DNA of 64,000 nt from Pseudomonas sp. B21-028 (GCF_024749045.1 NZ_CP087184.1:4960001-5024000), one strand, 5' to 3'. Counted from the stretch's first letter, positions 15,622 to 25,636 are shown. Notes: generated by a model from the sequence alone, not told the origin. Translations and numbers: made by a program.

Positions 15622-16416
15622 TTACCCACCGGCGATAGCAACCCGCCGTTTATGCCGAATCTGGGGATGATTGTTCACCCGCTTCATTTCAAAAAGATCA
15701 ATTGCTGCCAGCAAATCGACGAGTCGTGGATAGCCGTAATTTCGAGCATCGAAGGATGCCTGGTTGCCTATCCGACTCCCCACTACACTCAATTGCGCCC
15801 ATCCGTCTTCATTCTCAGCGTACGCCACGGCATTACGGAGCAGATTCAAGAGCTTCGTGTCTCCTTTCAACTCGTTCGCAGTCTTCCTGACAAGGGCGCC
15901 GGACTGAACCGCGCTATCTGAAATCGCTTTTTTCCCCGCTAGCACAGTTGCTGATACTTGCTGATCGTCGCTCATCAGGTATTGGTCAAAATACAAAAAT
16001 CTGGAGCATGCGTTTACAAAGGGCTCCGGCGCCTTCCTCTCACCGAAGCCAACAACCTGTTTGCCCTCGGCTCGAAGTCTCATGACCAGAGGCGTGAAAT
16101 CGCAATCAGAGGAGACGAGACAGAAAACATCCACGGGCTTGTTGAATAGTACGTCCATTGCATCCACGGCCATGGCCATATCCGTAGCATTCTTACCCTT
16201 GACCAAATCAAACTGTTGCACTGGCTGAATCGCGTGCTCATGAAGGACCTTGCCCCACGGGTCCAGGGAGGGACTTTTCCAGTTTCCGTAGGCACGTCGG
16301 ATAGAGACGGCGCCATAAGATGCAAGCTCCGCCAGGACGCTACCAAGCTTTTTACTTGGGGCGTTATCTGCGTCGATGAACATCGCGACGTTCAAGTTCT
16401 GTAGTTGATTGCTCAT
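15622..16416 (-). CDS. NYN-domain ribonuclease with a C-terminal LOTUS/OST-HTH domain
   Basis: 264 residues. The N-terminal ~150 residues form a NYN (PIN-like) nuclease: AMFIDADNAP with D15 and D17, NATDMAMAVDAM, and LVSSDCDFTPLVMRLR provide the acidic metal-binding residues. Residues ~185-250 (TKLLNLLRNAVAYAENEDGW and IGNQASFDARNYGYPRLVDLL) match the OST-HTH/LOTUS RNA-binding fold. Together they suggest cleavage of structured RNA. AAAGGGA upstream of the ATG supports the start. It is the last of three leftward genes, after the formylglycine-enzyme-like and metallo-beta-lactamase genes. Confidence 0.88.
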   Translation of the reverse strand: MSNQLQNLNVAMFIDADNAPSKKLGSVLAELASYGAVSIRRAYGNWKSPSLDPWGKVLHEHAIQPVQQFDLVKGKNATDMAMAVDAMDVLFNKPVDVFCLVSSDCDFTPLVMRLRAEGKQVVGFGERKAPEPFVNACSRFLYFDQYLMSDDQQVSATVLAGKKAISDSAVQSGALVRKTANELKGDTKLLNLLRNAVAYAENEDGWAQLSVVGSRIGNQASFDARNYGYPRLVDLLAAIDLFEMKRVNNHPQIRHKRRVAIAGG

Positions 16417-16512
16417 GAAAAAATCCCTTTAATTCCAGAATGAAGGCCGCCGTCGATATAAGGCAGACGATCCGTATTACTGGCCAGTCCCGTATTTACA
16501 AAACAAAGATGA

Positions 16513-18384
16513 TTACGCATCGGCATTGGCCACGTAGCACAACCGAAAGCCCACTTTGGCACCTTTGTAGCTCATGCTGCTGTGAACAGGGCATAACGCT
16601 CGTTCAACTCCTCCCCCCCTAATACTTTGGTGGGTTGCCGTGCAGCCTGCGGGGGCTTGCTGATGGCGGTGATCCGCAAGCCACTCAGCAAATCCCGCCG
16701 TCGAAAGAAACGGCAGGCCTTCACTATTGATTACCCAGTTCAGACTGGCGCCGAATCGCATGACACCGTCCACACGCTCTACATCGCTAGAGTTCGTACC
16801 AAGTTCTCCATCGCTACCAACTACGCCCCACCCCATCTGCTCATAGATAGGGTCATTCGGACGCTCACCCGATTTCACCTTAAAACTGCGGACAGTGTTG
16901 ATGGCTCGAAAGTTGATCGATGGCGGTGGAGTGATTTGGCGCCACTCCTCAATAGTCAAAAGACGGACTGGCAACCCACTATGTGTCTCAAAGTCACGGC
17001 AATACGCAACAGCATCGAGCCATGTAAGAGCTATGGGAAGCTCGTCCGGGTCACACGAGTTTAGAGCCTCCAGATCATCAAAATGGTCAAAGTGAGCCAG
17101 ATGGGCCTTTTCTGCACGCAAGCTCCTCCAACCGGTTCGCGAGCTAAACGCCTGGAATTCGGCAATCGTTATCAGCGGCGACACCATCAAACAGCGCTCA
17201 TTGATACGATGCGCGAAAAAATCGCCGTGAACGCGACCCGAGGGCTGGCGAGGCATTTGAAAACCCTGCGCAGCTACTAGTTCACGCTCAATCAATGCCT
17301 GGTACCCAGGCCAATTGGCCGCAGTACCACCGTTAGCGTAATGCCGAGACTCAGCGTCGTGCTCTAACCGCTCGCGCCAGATTGCTGTCGAGTAATACAG
17401 ATGCCCTAACAGCTTGCCTTGGTCCATTGCTGTCGGGACTTCACTCTGCACGAAGAAAGGATGGAGAGAGTTCGTCGAAAGTGCCTCATCGCGCTGATCA
17501 CGGATCACCCAGTCGAAGGTGCCATCCTGCCCTTTCAGGAAAATAACATTTACGTTGCCAGGTACAGGTATCACCTCGACCCAACCAGCGCTGCTGCTCT
17601 CGATCTCCGCACGGAACAGTTGAAACAGACAAAGGTCCCATTCCCGGTCGCTCTCAGTCGTGTTGTAAACCCGCATCACTGGCTCGCCAGTCGATGGCTG
17701 CATGAGATTGCTACCCAGCAGGTTGAACATACCGTCGACGTGCTCCCTGACGGAGTTGAGCATGAGCATCCGCCCAGTCAAATCGAGATAACTCAGTGCG
17801 CTTTTTTCGCTCATATGTACGGCGCGAAGCACCACCTGTTCACTGTACTGCTCACAGAAGTTGTACCGCTGCTTGTCGTTCACGAAATATTTTCCAGCAA
17901 GCGTATCGATGTCGATTCGACCGTAACTGGATGCGGCAAACAATGGTGATCCCACGCCGGTAAACATCCGCTGAGGAATGTCCATACTCGAGTTGAACAA
18001 CCTGTCGGCCACCTGCTGAGCAGCAAGAGGTGTGAAGGCTGGTGTCGCCCATTTGATGAGATCGACAGGACGCGACATTCCGTGCTCGTTTAGCAGGGCA
18101 ATGATTTTTGGCTGTTCAATCGTAAGCCAATGGTCATAGCTCTTCGCACCGAGTGCCTTAGCGAGGGAGTCCAGCAGAGCAGTTGGTTTGAGGGAACGTT
18201 TTTTCGACGGTTTGTCCGCGCGCGGGAGGTGCTGCTGACGCAATCTGTTAACAGCATCACGCAGATGGTCCTGATGCAGTCCACCTATACGGATCGACCA
18301 TTTGCGATTGACATCAGACGGGGCGTCACCTGGGCGATCAGTTAAAACATAGGTGTCACGGGTAGCGCAAAGAAATTCTAGCAT
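16513..18384 (-). CDS. Large protein ending in a formylglycine-generating-enzyme-like (SUMF1/C-type lectin) domain
   Basis: 623 residues. The last ~230 residues follow the FGE-sulfatase pattern: LPIALTWLDAVAYCRDFETH, GLPVRLLTIEEWRQI, FAEWLADH, SIRGGGV and the terminal VGFRLCY. This fold serves either as a copper oxidase that makes formylglycine or as a ligand-binding lectin-like scaffold. The N-terminal ~350 residues are unrecognised apart from a small LAKALGAKSYDHWL helix motif. GGAG lies about 12 bp before the ATG. It is 96 bp upstream of the NYN gene on the same strand, which suggests joint action. The function is not assigned. Confidence 0.7.
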   Translation of the reverse strand: MLEFLCATRDTYVLTDRPGDAPSDVNRKWSIRIGGLHQDHLRDAVNRLRQQHLPRADKPSKKRSLKPTALLDSLAKALGAKSYDHWLTIEQPKIIALLNEHGMSRPVDLIKWATPAFTPLAAQQVADRLFNSSMDIPQRMFTGVGSPLFAASSYGRIDIDTLAGKYFVNDKQRYNFCEQYSEQVVLRAVHMSEKSALSYLDLTGRMLMLNSVREHVDGMFNLLGSNLMQPSTGEPVMRVYNTTESDREWDLCLFQLFRAEIESSSAGWVEVIPVPGNVNVIFLKGQDGTFDWVIRDQRDEALSTNSLHPFFVQSEVPTAMDQGKLLGHLYYSTAIWRERLEHDAESRHYANGGTAANWPGYQALIERELVAAQGFQMPRQPSGRVHGDFFAHRINERCLMVSPLITIAEFQAFSSRTGWRSLRAEKAHLAHFDHFDDLEALNSCDPDELPIALTWLDAVAYCRDFETHSGLPVRLLTIEEWRQITPPPSINFRAINTVRSFKVKSGERPNDPIYEQMGWGVVGSDGELGTNSSDVERVDGVMRFGASLNWVINSEGLPFLSTAGFAEWLADHRHQQAPAGCTATHQSIRGGGVERALCPVHSSMSYKGAKVGFRLCYVANADA

Positions 18385-18637
18385 CGATTTTTATCTCTCC
18401 AAAAACCACGGCACATAGCACCGCATCGCCTCAGGCAATAGGGAATGGTCAACAAGGATTTGGAGAGAGAAGGTCATGAAAACCTTTAGAGCCGATCAAT
18501 CAAGGAGGCGACTTCTTGACCGTGGTTGCTCAGTTACCACTCACCATCGAGGTGATAGCGAGTAGTGTAAGGCGCACTGTAGAGTTTTTTCAATAGCATC
18601 CACGCATGTTTGATCCGCAGGCAGATTCAATGCCCAC

Positions 18638-19978
18638 CTATCGCAACCGCAAAAGCGCAATGTTTACAGCCGATCCTTTACTCGCTTGCAGTGGCCTGTA
18701 GGAAGCAAAATCCGTGGTCACTTCAGTATGTGGATGGCGATATCCCTGGTGATCGGGATTCGAACTAAACACGCTGAACATCGGCTGTATTTTATAGGCC
18801 AACCCGGCATGCCAGTTTGCTTTAGCCCCATGGTGCATGACTTGTAGGAGCGAAAGACCACTCACACGGTGAGCCCCCAGAAAAGCCTTCATGCTATCAA
18901 ACCGTAGCGGTGTATTGAGGTAACCATCACCGGTATAGAGCACGCCGCCTTTGCATATCGAAATCGGCACACACCATAGCCTCCGAGGGGGCAATGGCCT
19001 GTCTACTTCCGAACCCCTGACCCACATTTTGCCCAGTTTCGATCCTATTGGGCCACCGTAAAGAAACAGCGAGATGAGGTTCTGATTTTCTTTCTGGCCC
19101 TTGAAGTTGAATTCTTTAGCATAGAGATCCTTTAATTCCTTCAAGGCACGGGTAGTAATAGCTTTTACGCTACCCAGCAGTTTGTCGCGAATATGTGAAA
19201 CGCGATCACGAAATATTCGAGAAGCCATCGGTGCCAACTGCGCATCGTTGTATGGCAAAAACTCCCAACACCCCGCAATCACAATCCCTCTACCATAGGT
19301 AATAAATGCTACGTCCGTCCGTTTCCCTGCTGCCCGCGCCATATTTTGGAAGTCAAATCTTTTGTCATCCACATCACTCAGACCGCTCAAATCCTCGGTT
19401 TCAACCTTCACGGGGATAGAACCTGAATCTTGAGGATCCGCATCCCTATCGTTTACCACTGGTAGTTGTAGTGGTCGTCGAGGTGGACCGTCTCGCTCTG
19501 GGGGCGACTCGTCGATAGAAGGACTGCCTGATACGAACAAAATACGTTTGACTTTAGCCTCAGGAACCGCAGCGATGAATGCAACCGGATTTACCAAAAA
19601 TCTCGTCAATCGTGAACTGTGCGCCCGGTGGGCGTGAAAACCGATAACAAGCCGCTGCCACAAGGGTACGTACGGTAGCAAAAGATCACCCACATCGAAG
19701 CGCTCCAGCAGCTTTACGAGACCGCTGATGTGATCAGAATCGAAATGGGAGATGGTCACTAGGTCAAGGTAGGGCCGCTGCCCTTCGGGCGTCCGAATGC
19801 TATGATCCAAGTCGCTGAGCGAGCTGTCGAGATAGTGCTGTGCCGAATCAGTTCCACAATCGTAGACCCAATTGAATGCACTACCGCCAGACTTCGGAAG
19901 CGGGTAAATGCTTCCCGAACTGAACAACCCCTGGCCCACACCATGAAACCTAATCCGGACGTCCATACCCAATCTCAT
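18638..19978 (-). CDS. Metallo-beta-lactamase-fold hydrolase, ComEC/Rec2-like
   Basis: 446 residues. The zinc-binding motif is SHFDSDHISG with H78, D80, D82 and H83, and a late LQVMHHGAKAN supplies a further histidine. This order, with a preceding FHGVGQGLF strand, resembles the MBL domain of ComEC-type proteins, which act on nucleic acids or nucleotides. No membrane segments are present, so it is a soluble stand-alone enzyme. Starts at 19978 or at an ATG four codons later are both possible. It is 253 bp upstream of the formylglycine-enzyme-like gene in the same orientation. MBL proteins of this kind occur in defence islands. Confidence 0.82.
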   Translation of the reverse strand: MRLGMDVRIRFHGVGQGLFSSGSIYPLPKSGGSAFNWVYDCGTDSAQHYLDSSLSDLDHSIRTPEGQRPYLDLVTISHFDSDHISGLVKLLERFDVGDLLLPYVPLWQRLVIGFHAHRAHSSRLTRFLVNPVAFIAAVPEAKVKRILFVSGSPSIDESPPERDGPPRRPLQLPVVNDRDADPQDSGSIPVKVETEDLSGLSDVDDKRFDFQNMARAAGKRTDVAFITYGRGIVIAGCWEFLPYNDAQLAPMASRIFRDRVSHIRDKLLGSVKAITTRALKELKDLYAKEFNFKGQKENQNLISLFLYGGPIGSKLGKMWVRGSEVDRPLPPRRLWCVPISICKGGVLYTGDGYLNTPLRFDSMKAFLGAHRVSGLSLLQVMHHGAKANWHAGLAYKIQPMFSVFSSNPDHQGYRHPHTEVTTDFASYRPLQASKGSAVNIALLRLR

Positions 19979-21499
19979 TACGTGTGAAATCCTGTCTCAA
20001 TGCAGAAAAATGGCAAGACCATAAGGTAACTGCGGGCAGGCCTATATTGATAGCGAAAAGCCAGATCCCTAGTAAGAATCTCAACCTCTACCTTCTTGGC
20101 TTCCGAAACCGACTCGGTAAACCCGCCTGTCGAAGCAAGTCACCCCCACCCACCACTTTGGTGATGACCAATCTTGAGTTGAAAAACTGGAGTTCGTGAA
20201 CATTCACCAATGGTGCTACCTTCAGAATGCAGTTCTGATCAGTTTGATCACGGGGTAATCGGTAAGTGGAGCGCAATGACGGATCTTTTCGTTCTTCACA
20301 CGATGCTCAGCGCTGACGCACAATTCGACTTAGCTACCGAATACGCTAGAGGAAGTGCTCAAAGGATTAATTCGCCGATGGCTGCAATTCAATTCCGTGA
20401 TCACGCCCGACTCCTGAATTCTAAGTGGCTTTGCGCCATATCTTTTGGCGAGGAGGAGCATAGGCGAGCTAAGCCTGCTACAACGACCTTACGTGATTCG
20501 CCTCGACGATGAACAGAGCGCCCTAGAAACTTCCCAATCGATGCCTGCTTTTTACTAAGGGTTCATCGCAGGTATGGTCGTGAGAAGCAAAAACTAATGC
20601 GTTATGACGTTACCATGCGACGCCACCCTAGGCTGTCTGATTGGAGAGTTTGTTGGAAACTACGGCTATACAAGCTGTATCCCGACCGCTGCGCGAAAAT
20701 GCCCAGCAAGGGCGGTCGTTGCCAGGGCCCATTTCAACGAAAATGACCGACTGGGCGGCAGCGACGGCGAAGTATAACTAACGAATATTATGAATTCCCG
20801 CTGTTTGAAATTAAGTTTCGCTGACCAATCGCCAGCGAAACCACCAGTCTTTCCCGGTGCCAGCCATCTATTGAAACAACAGGATTGTTGCAAGTTAATA
20901 GTAGCACGGTTTTTTGCCCATTACTTATTGTAAACCCTTAAAATATTTTTACGCTTTTGCAAAATAAATCTACCAATGGAAACCTCCTATCGCCCAATCC
21001 GGCCACTGGGTACATTCCGCGTAACGGGTCACGACAATCCAAGCTTGCTTAGAGCACTTCAATTGCAAAAAAAATAAAGTCTCAATCTTGCCAAAAGCCA
21101 ATAAAAAAATAACAGCCATCGACACCCACCAACCTATGTAAATTGTGAAGTTCCAACCTAATAGTCCACACCTCTAGAAAAAAGTACGAGACCTTCATAG
21201 CTAAAACACTTTAAGCAACACAAACCCTCTTAACGAAAAGACAAATACCGTTCTAATCGTCGCAACACTCGCAAGCAACCGAAAGAAGGACCAAAGCCTC
21301 AGGACCAACCAATAATCACACAACATATAAATACCCAAAAGCACACCACCACAGTCGAGATATTTAAATGTATAATTAGATAAAGATATTTTCAGCAAGC
21401 TATGTTCCAAGCTTCAAAAATGAATTTTTGGCGCATGAAACTGCCAGTGCTCAAAATCTTCGATTTCTGCGCATTTATAATAACAACAAGAGAAAAAGC
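19979..21499. other. 1.5 kb without a supported gene, becoming AT-rich to the right
   Basis: Only short overlapping frames without ribosome binding sites are present. The left part has ordinary composition; from about 20930 it is AT-rich like the mobilisation genes that follow. A perfect inverted repeat CAAAAAT/ATTTTTG lies at 21415-21430, 70 bp before the mobC-like gene. The origin of transfer of a mobilisable element would be expected here. Confidence 0.5.
21415..21430. other. Candidate oriT inverted repeat
   Basis: CAAAAAT-GA-ATTTTTG, a perfect 7 bp arm repeat, lies directly upstream of the MobC and relaxase genes. Relaxases of the MobA type nick beside such repeats. No nic consensus could be matched, so this rests on position only. 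Confidence 0.3.
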
Positions 21500-21892
21500 A
21501 TGATCATCGATCTGACCAAGAAACAAAGTGGCCGACCAAAAAAGGCGGACACGGAAAAAGCATCGCGACGTATCACAATGCATCTCAACGAACGCGAATT
21601 CGAGCAATTTAACCTTAAGGCTGAAATGAGCAAATACAAAAGCCTTTCTCGCTTCGCCAAAGATTATACCTTTGACAAATTAGAGAGGAGTATGGGGTAC
21701 GAGCGATATATAATTCACGAGATAGAATCTCGAAATGATTACATAGAAGCCTTACTAAGCAAAATTGAAAACTTGAGACTACTCAGCCTAAACGTTCGAC
21801 TTCCCGCTGAACTGACCACCAGCTTATCAGAGCTTGAACACTTTGCAATCAGAGGAAAAATTTTTAAACCTGCCACCCCCAAAAAACTGTAA
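21500..21892 (+). CDS. mobC: MobC-like relaxosome accessory protein
   Basis: 130 residues from the ATG at 21500 after AAGAG; the frame is open a further 24 codons. It begins with a basic segment (KKQSGRPKKADTEKASRRI), then a ribbon-helix-helix-like MHLNEREFEQFNLKAE and a helical body, as in MobC proteins that bind oriT and assist the relaxase. It is 38 bp upstream of the relaxase gene. Base composition is clearly more AT-rich than the chromosome, suggesting a foreign source. Confidence 0.68.
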   Translation: MIIDLTKKQSGRPKKADTEKASRRITMHLNEREFEQFNLKAEMSKYKSLSRFAKDYTFDKLERSMGYERYIIHEIESRNDYIEALLSKIENLRLLSLNVRLPAELTTSLSELEHFAIRGKIFKPATPKKL

Positions 21893-21930
21893 AGAATCAC
21901 AAATAATAATAACAATAATGAGCATATATT

Positions 21931-23310
21931 ATGATTTACAAAAAAGCCCACACATTCCAATCTTGCGAAACTCTTATACGCTACATCTTTGCAGCAAATA
22001 CTAAAGAGATCGACAAACGACCGTTCATAGAGTACCTCGGTGGAAGCGCCGTAAGTGGGTCCCCGTTCAAAGGATACAGAGGCGATATTAGAGTTGTTGA
22101 CACCAGAGAGTTAGAGAACGAGTTTAATATACAAATACAACGCTATCACGGCAATGGGGAAAAGCTTATAGAACATCACGTTCTATCTCTACCCGCCCAA
22201 GACCAACTCACACATACTGAGTTTGAATCGCTCACGAGGGAATTCTTGGAGGGCATGGGGGTCGATAATAGCATGATGTGGGTTGCAGCTTGCCATAACG
22301 ACACTGATCATAGCCATGTCCATATCGCACTGTGCCGAGTCCAATTACGATTCGAAGATAGCAGCTTAGCATCCCATTATGGACTCTTAGCCAACAAGAA
22401 CGATTTCGAGCGCGGCATGGAGATGGTACGAGTCCTAGAGCAAAAGTATGAGCTAACGCCGACTCTTTCTCCTGGAGATAATGTAAATAACAAAAACCAA
22501 GCGTCAATCATTCGTGCAATCGCTAAAAGCACTCTGTCCAGCCATCCTGAAACGGTAAGTGACTTCTTACATGCAATGGCAAAGCGCGGCGTGCAGATAA
22601 AGCCCGTGCTCACTACCACAGGAGAAATCAAGGGTCTCAGCTATAAGCTTAACTCTGAGGACGGCAGATGGATAAGCGGAAGTAAGATCATGTCAACCGT
22701 GCTAACGTTCGGGGCCCTGTGTGGAAGACTAAACTACTCCCCTGCTCGCGACGAAGCCACCCTGGGACTCGGTGCGAACCCTACGCTCCCAGCAGTATCG
22801 AAGTTTGAGCGGGATGTAAAAACTGTAAGCGTCGGCATGATGACCTCAGTAACCCATCTGTCAAATCAAGCTCGTGAATTCATTAATCGAAATAATCGAG
22901 AAGGTGTAATTTCCATAGAAACCGATAATTATTATAAAATCGGCTTCAAATTTAACTTTAACTTTACCCCCCAAACCCGCCCCAATGGCAAGAACGAAAT
23001 GAAGACCTGGGAAACCATTGTCAATCTTGGCACCAAAAACATGCTACGCCTTTTGCAGAAGCATTTTCAGACGCCGATATTCAAAATATTCTTACTACCA
23101 CCGAATAATATCAAGCCATCAGGTACTATCTCGATTCAAAACCTGACGATAGAAAACCTAGAAGAAAAACTGAATAAGACTCAAATGTATTTTCGCGATA
23201 ACGGCCTTATTGAAGCCTTGGATAGAATAGGATTACTAATACACCCACAACGCTCACTACCCACCGAAAAAGCACAATTTCAAAACCTCATTGCTACTCA
23301 CGAGAATTGA
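21931..23310 (+). CDS. mobA: MobA-type relaxase / mobilisation nuclease
   Basis: 459 residues. The metal-binding histidine triad is CHNDTDHSHVHIA (residues 121-133, with H127, H129 and H131), typical of MOBP-type relaxases. The likely nucleophile is an N-terminal tyrosine such as Y3 or Y18, which needs alignment. The region after residue 170 is helical without a helicase or primase domain, so it is a stand-alone relaxase. With the MobC-like gene it makes the island, or part of it, mobilisable by another conjugative element; no transfer (T4SS) genes are in the window. Confidence 0.88.
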   Translation: MIYKKAHTFQSCETLIRYIFAANTKEIDKRPFIEYLGGSAVSGSPFKGYRGDIRVVDTRELENEFNIQIQRYHGNGEKLIEHHVLSLPAQDQLTHTEFESLTREFLEGMGVDNSMMWVAACHNDTDHSHVHIALCRVQLRFEDSSLASHYGLLANKNDFERGMEMVRVLEQKYELTPTLSPGDNVNNKNQASIIRAIAKSTLSSHPETVSDFLHAMAKRGVQIKPVLTTTGEIKGLSYKLNSEDGRWISGSKIMSTVLTFGALCGRLNYSPARDEATLGLGANPTLPAVSKFERDVKTVSVGMMTSVTHLSNQAREFINRNNREGVISIETDNYYKIGFKFNFNFTPQTRPNGKNEMKTWETIVNLGTKNMLRLLQKHFQTPIFKIFLLPPNNIKPSGTISIQNLTIENLEEKLNKTQMYFRDNGLIEALDRIGLLIHPQRSLPTEKAQFQNLIATHEN

Positions 23311-23400
23311 AAATAATACTTTCGAACAGAAAACATTAACTCCAACCTCAAGCGCATATGTTACAATTGAAAAATAAAAAACAATAAAAAAGGCACGCGT

Positions 23401-24090
23401 ATGTATATAAAGCTCACCCAAAATTGCGACCGCTGCATAGTTCTCAAAACCGTTAGCTCAAGCATTGTGGCTTATGACGAAAAAAGCAACCTCATAAAAG
23501 GAGCCAGGAAAAACTCTACGGTTAAAATTGCTGAGTTTAGTCACGAACAAAAAATAGAGCATTGCGAAATACCTCCTGAAGACGCCGAGAGATTCACAAA
23601 TTGGCGAGAAGAGCAAATTCGTCGCATACACATTGCGCTTCTAGGCAACGCTTCAGAAGGGATGCACGGCGGTATACCTCAAGCAAAAACCAAATCAACG
23701 ATGGGTAAATCTGAAATTAAGATCGGTGAGTTTAGTGGCGTGATACTTGGTGGAATTTTAATAAACCCTGGTACTCACCTCACTCCAGAACTCGATCTGG
23801 ACAGAGAAGGCCTCGAAGACGTTTTGATTGCAACGAGCGAAGTAAAGTCTGACTTATTGAACATATGCAAACGCATACTATATACAATTCAAACCAGCGG
23901 AAAAAAATACTGTAGCGCCGAAGACGCCCGAGAGATGCTTGTAGCTCACTCTGCGCTTGGCTGTGCATTAGATAGCCGGGGTATAGGGTATGTCATCAAA
24001 AAAGACGACTCCGCACAAATCCCTTCCCCCGCCGACCAAGGGACTGCCCTGTTCAATAAAATCAAAAAAGAGGTGCAGTTGATCAGGTGA
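23401..24090 (+). CDS. Unknown protein of the mobilisation module
   Basis: 229 residues with no motif I recognise. It has an N-terminal beta-rich part, a conserved-looking ESEIKIGEFSGVILGGILI-like strand region in the middle, and a helical C-terminus. It follows the relaxase by 90 bp on the same strand with the same AT-rich composition, so it probably belongs to the same element. An AAAAAAGG sequence 9 bp before the ATG supports the start. Confidence 0.62.
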   Translation: MYIKLTQNCDRCIVLKTVSSSIVAYDEKSNLIKGARKNSTVKIAEFSHEQKIEHCEIPPEDAERFTNWREEQIRRIHIALLGNASEGMHGGIPQAKTKSTMGKSEIKIGEFSGVILGGILINPGTHLTPELDLDREGLEDVLIATSEVKSDLLNICKRILYTIQTSGKKYCSAEDAREMLVAHSALGCALDSRGIGYVIKKDDSAQIPSPADQGTALFNKIKKEVQLIR

Positions 24091-24226
24091 TCCGCTAAGT
24101 TGTGATCAGACGTCACTTCAGTATTTAGTCGATATGCAGCTGGTTAAGCAGTTTGGGCCTACAAACCTGATATTATCCAAAACCCGAGACGACGCTTGGG
24201 TCGTCATCTGACGGAGCTAACCCGAA

Positions 24227-24481
24227 ATGGGAAATCAGATTGATCAGGACGCTAAGAATGGTCCGAAACGTCCAGATGGGTTCGATACCTGCGCTTACCT
24301 GAAGGCCAAAAACCAGGATGAGCTGGCTGAGCATCGCGTAATTTCGGCAGCTAAAGTTGAAGGCTTATCTCAAGAGGAGCGCGAGACTTTTGAAAAGCGA
24401 TTCGGTGATGCAGCAAAAAAAATTGCGGATCAATTTGGTCGAAGCCGTCGTTATGTCTCCCCCAATGAAGAACCTCGTTAG
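24227..24481 (+). CDS. Small hydrophilic protein, unknown function
   Basis: 84 residues, highly charged, with a helical centre (SQEERETFEKRFGDAAKKIADQ) and no membrane segment. The start at 24227 follows a weak ACGGAG about 13 bp upstream. No family is recognised, and it may be a minor island gene. Confidence 0.5.
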   Translation: MGNQIDQDAKNGPKRPDGFDTCAYLKAKNQDELAEHRVISAAKVEGLSQEERETFEKRFGDAAKKIADQFGRSRRYVSPNEEPR

Positions 24482-24722
24482 TAACTTAAGCTAGGCAACC
24501 AACTTAGCGCTGTTAGAGTGATGTACCGATTAGAGACCCGCGATGCGGAACTTAACCAAAGGTTGCAAGGAATGCGCGCGATTAGCAGTCGCCCAGATGA
24601 CAATGCAAGTTGGCTATATCGATCCACTGCAATTCTCCAGCGAGCCTTGAGCAGAAATGAGCATTCTCACAACATAGTTGCGGTGCTGAGGAGTGTACAC
24701 CGTATACATATACGAGCGAGTG

Positions 24723-24960
24723 CTACCTCACCGCCGCCACCTTGGCGACCAGTTCCTCAATCCGTAGAAAGCGCTCTGCGTGCGTAACCAGATTTCCGTC
24801 GCCACGAGCGCGCTGCCACCCTTCCAAACGAGCCTGATTATTCTCAACCGAACGCTCAGCTCGTATGGCCTCACCGCCATATCGAATGGCGCACTCACAT
24901 CCGGAGAGCAGCTTTACGATCGCGCGTCTCCGCCGACGCGCTGTGGAGATAAGCGTCGGG
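24723..24960 (-). pseudogene. Frameshifted small-gene remnant
   Basis: On the minus strand a coding-like segment ends at 24723 with VTHAERFLRIEELVAKVAAV, preceded by EAIRAERSVENNQARLEGW. Upstream the good coding continues in another frame (EPDAYLHSASAETRDRKAAL), which suggests one frameshift. There is no start codon in a convincing place. Family unknown. Confidence 0.35.
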
Positions 24961-25212
24961 CTCTGATTCGCGATACAACCACCTCTAAGGTCTCCAAGAC
25001 ACGTGTAGAGGCTGACTACTGACTGAGTGCTTTGAGCGGATATCGTGTCTGTCAGCGCTGTCGGGCGATGGCGGCACCGATGTACCCAGATCCGCCAATT
25101 GGAAAGTGCAAATTTTGCACAATGCTAGTCACCCATGCCTAGAAATTGTGGATAGCGGCACTCAGTCTTGAAATTTTTCGACTCGGAGCCCTCTCACGGC
25201 CCTTAGCCACCG

Positions 25213-25272
25213 TGACGTAACGCTTTTTTTTGCTTGTAACACATCTACGTTACGTAAAAAAAATGCGTTACG
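25213..25272. repeat. GTAACG inverted repeat cluster
   Basis: CGTAACGC followed by T7 at 25216-25230 is mirrored by A-rich sequence and GCGTTACG at 25265-25272, with a further ACGTTACGTAA palindrome between them. It lies a few bases before the transposase remnant. It could be an IS end or a binding-site cluster. Confidence 0.45.
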
Positions 25273-25384
25273 GTCGGTGAAATTCTTTTTTGCGTATTGC
25301 ATGGATTTCACCAGTCGCTTTCATCGGACTAGACCCGCATTCTGGGTAACCTTGACCGGCAAAAGTCGGACAAAAGAGGTTCCT

Positions 25385-25477
25385 AACGCCATTCATGCAC
25401 AGGTACTCGCCTACAACATGAAGCGGGTTATGAAAATCCTCGGCGCCAGCAGCTTAATGAAAGCGTGGTCGACCTAA
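25385..25477 (+). pseudogene. Transposase C-terminal remnant
   Basis: The translated segment AIHAQVLAYNMKRVMKILG resembles the conserved end of IS1182/IS5-type transposases (LxxLAYNLKRxxxILG). Nothing upstream matches the rest of a transposase, so only about 30 codons survive. Confidence 0.5.
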
Positions 25478-25636
25478 ATGGCTTGGCTTCGCTGCTTACC
25501 TTGCACACTAGAAGCATCGCTGATGCCTCCACGACCATGGTGACGACCCGTAAGGCTTACCGCGAGCAACTACTCGGCTACCAAACAAATACACGCCGCT
25601 CTTGCACCCAACACCATCGCCGTTGACCAGCATTCC

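Larger units (their letters stand above)
24482..25636. other. Decayed DNA with gene remnants
   Basis: No intact gene is supported across these 1.15 kb. Fragments of coding quality are seen: a minus-strand remnant at 24723-24960, a GTAACG-rich inverted repeat at 25213-25272 and a transposase C-terminal remnant at 25385-25477. The pattern suggests repeated insertion and deletion. Confidence 0.5.

Noticed and set aside
20210..20512. 100-codon frame in the gap before the mobilisation genes
   Set aside because: No ribosome binding site, no family pattern, and composition does not favour coding.
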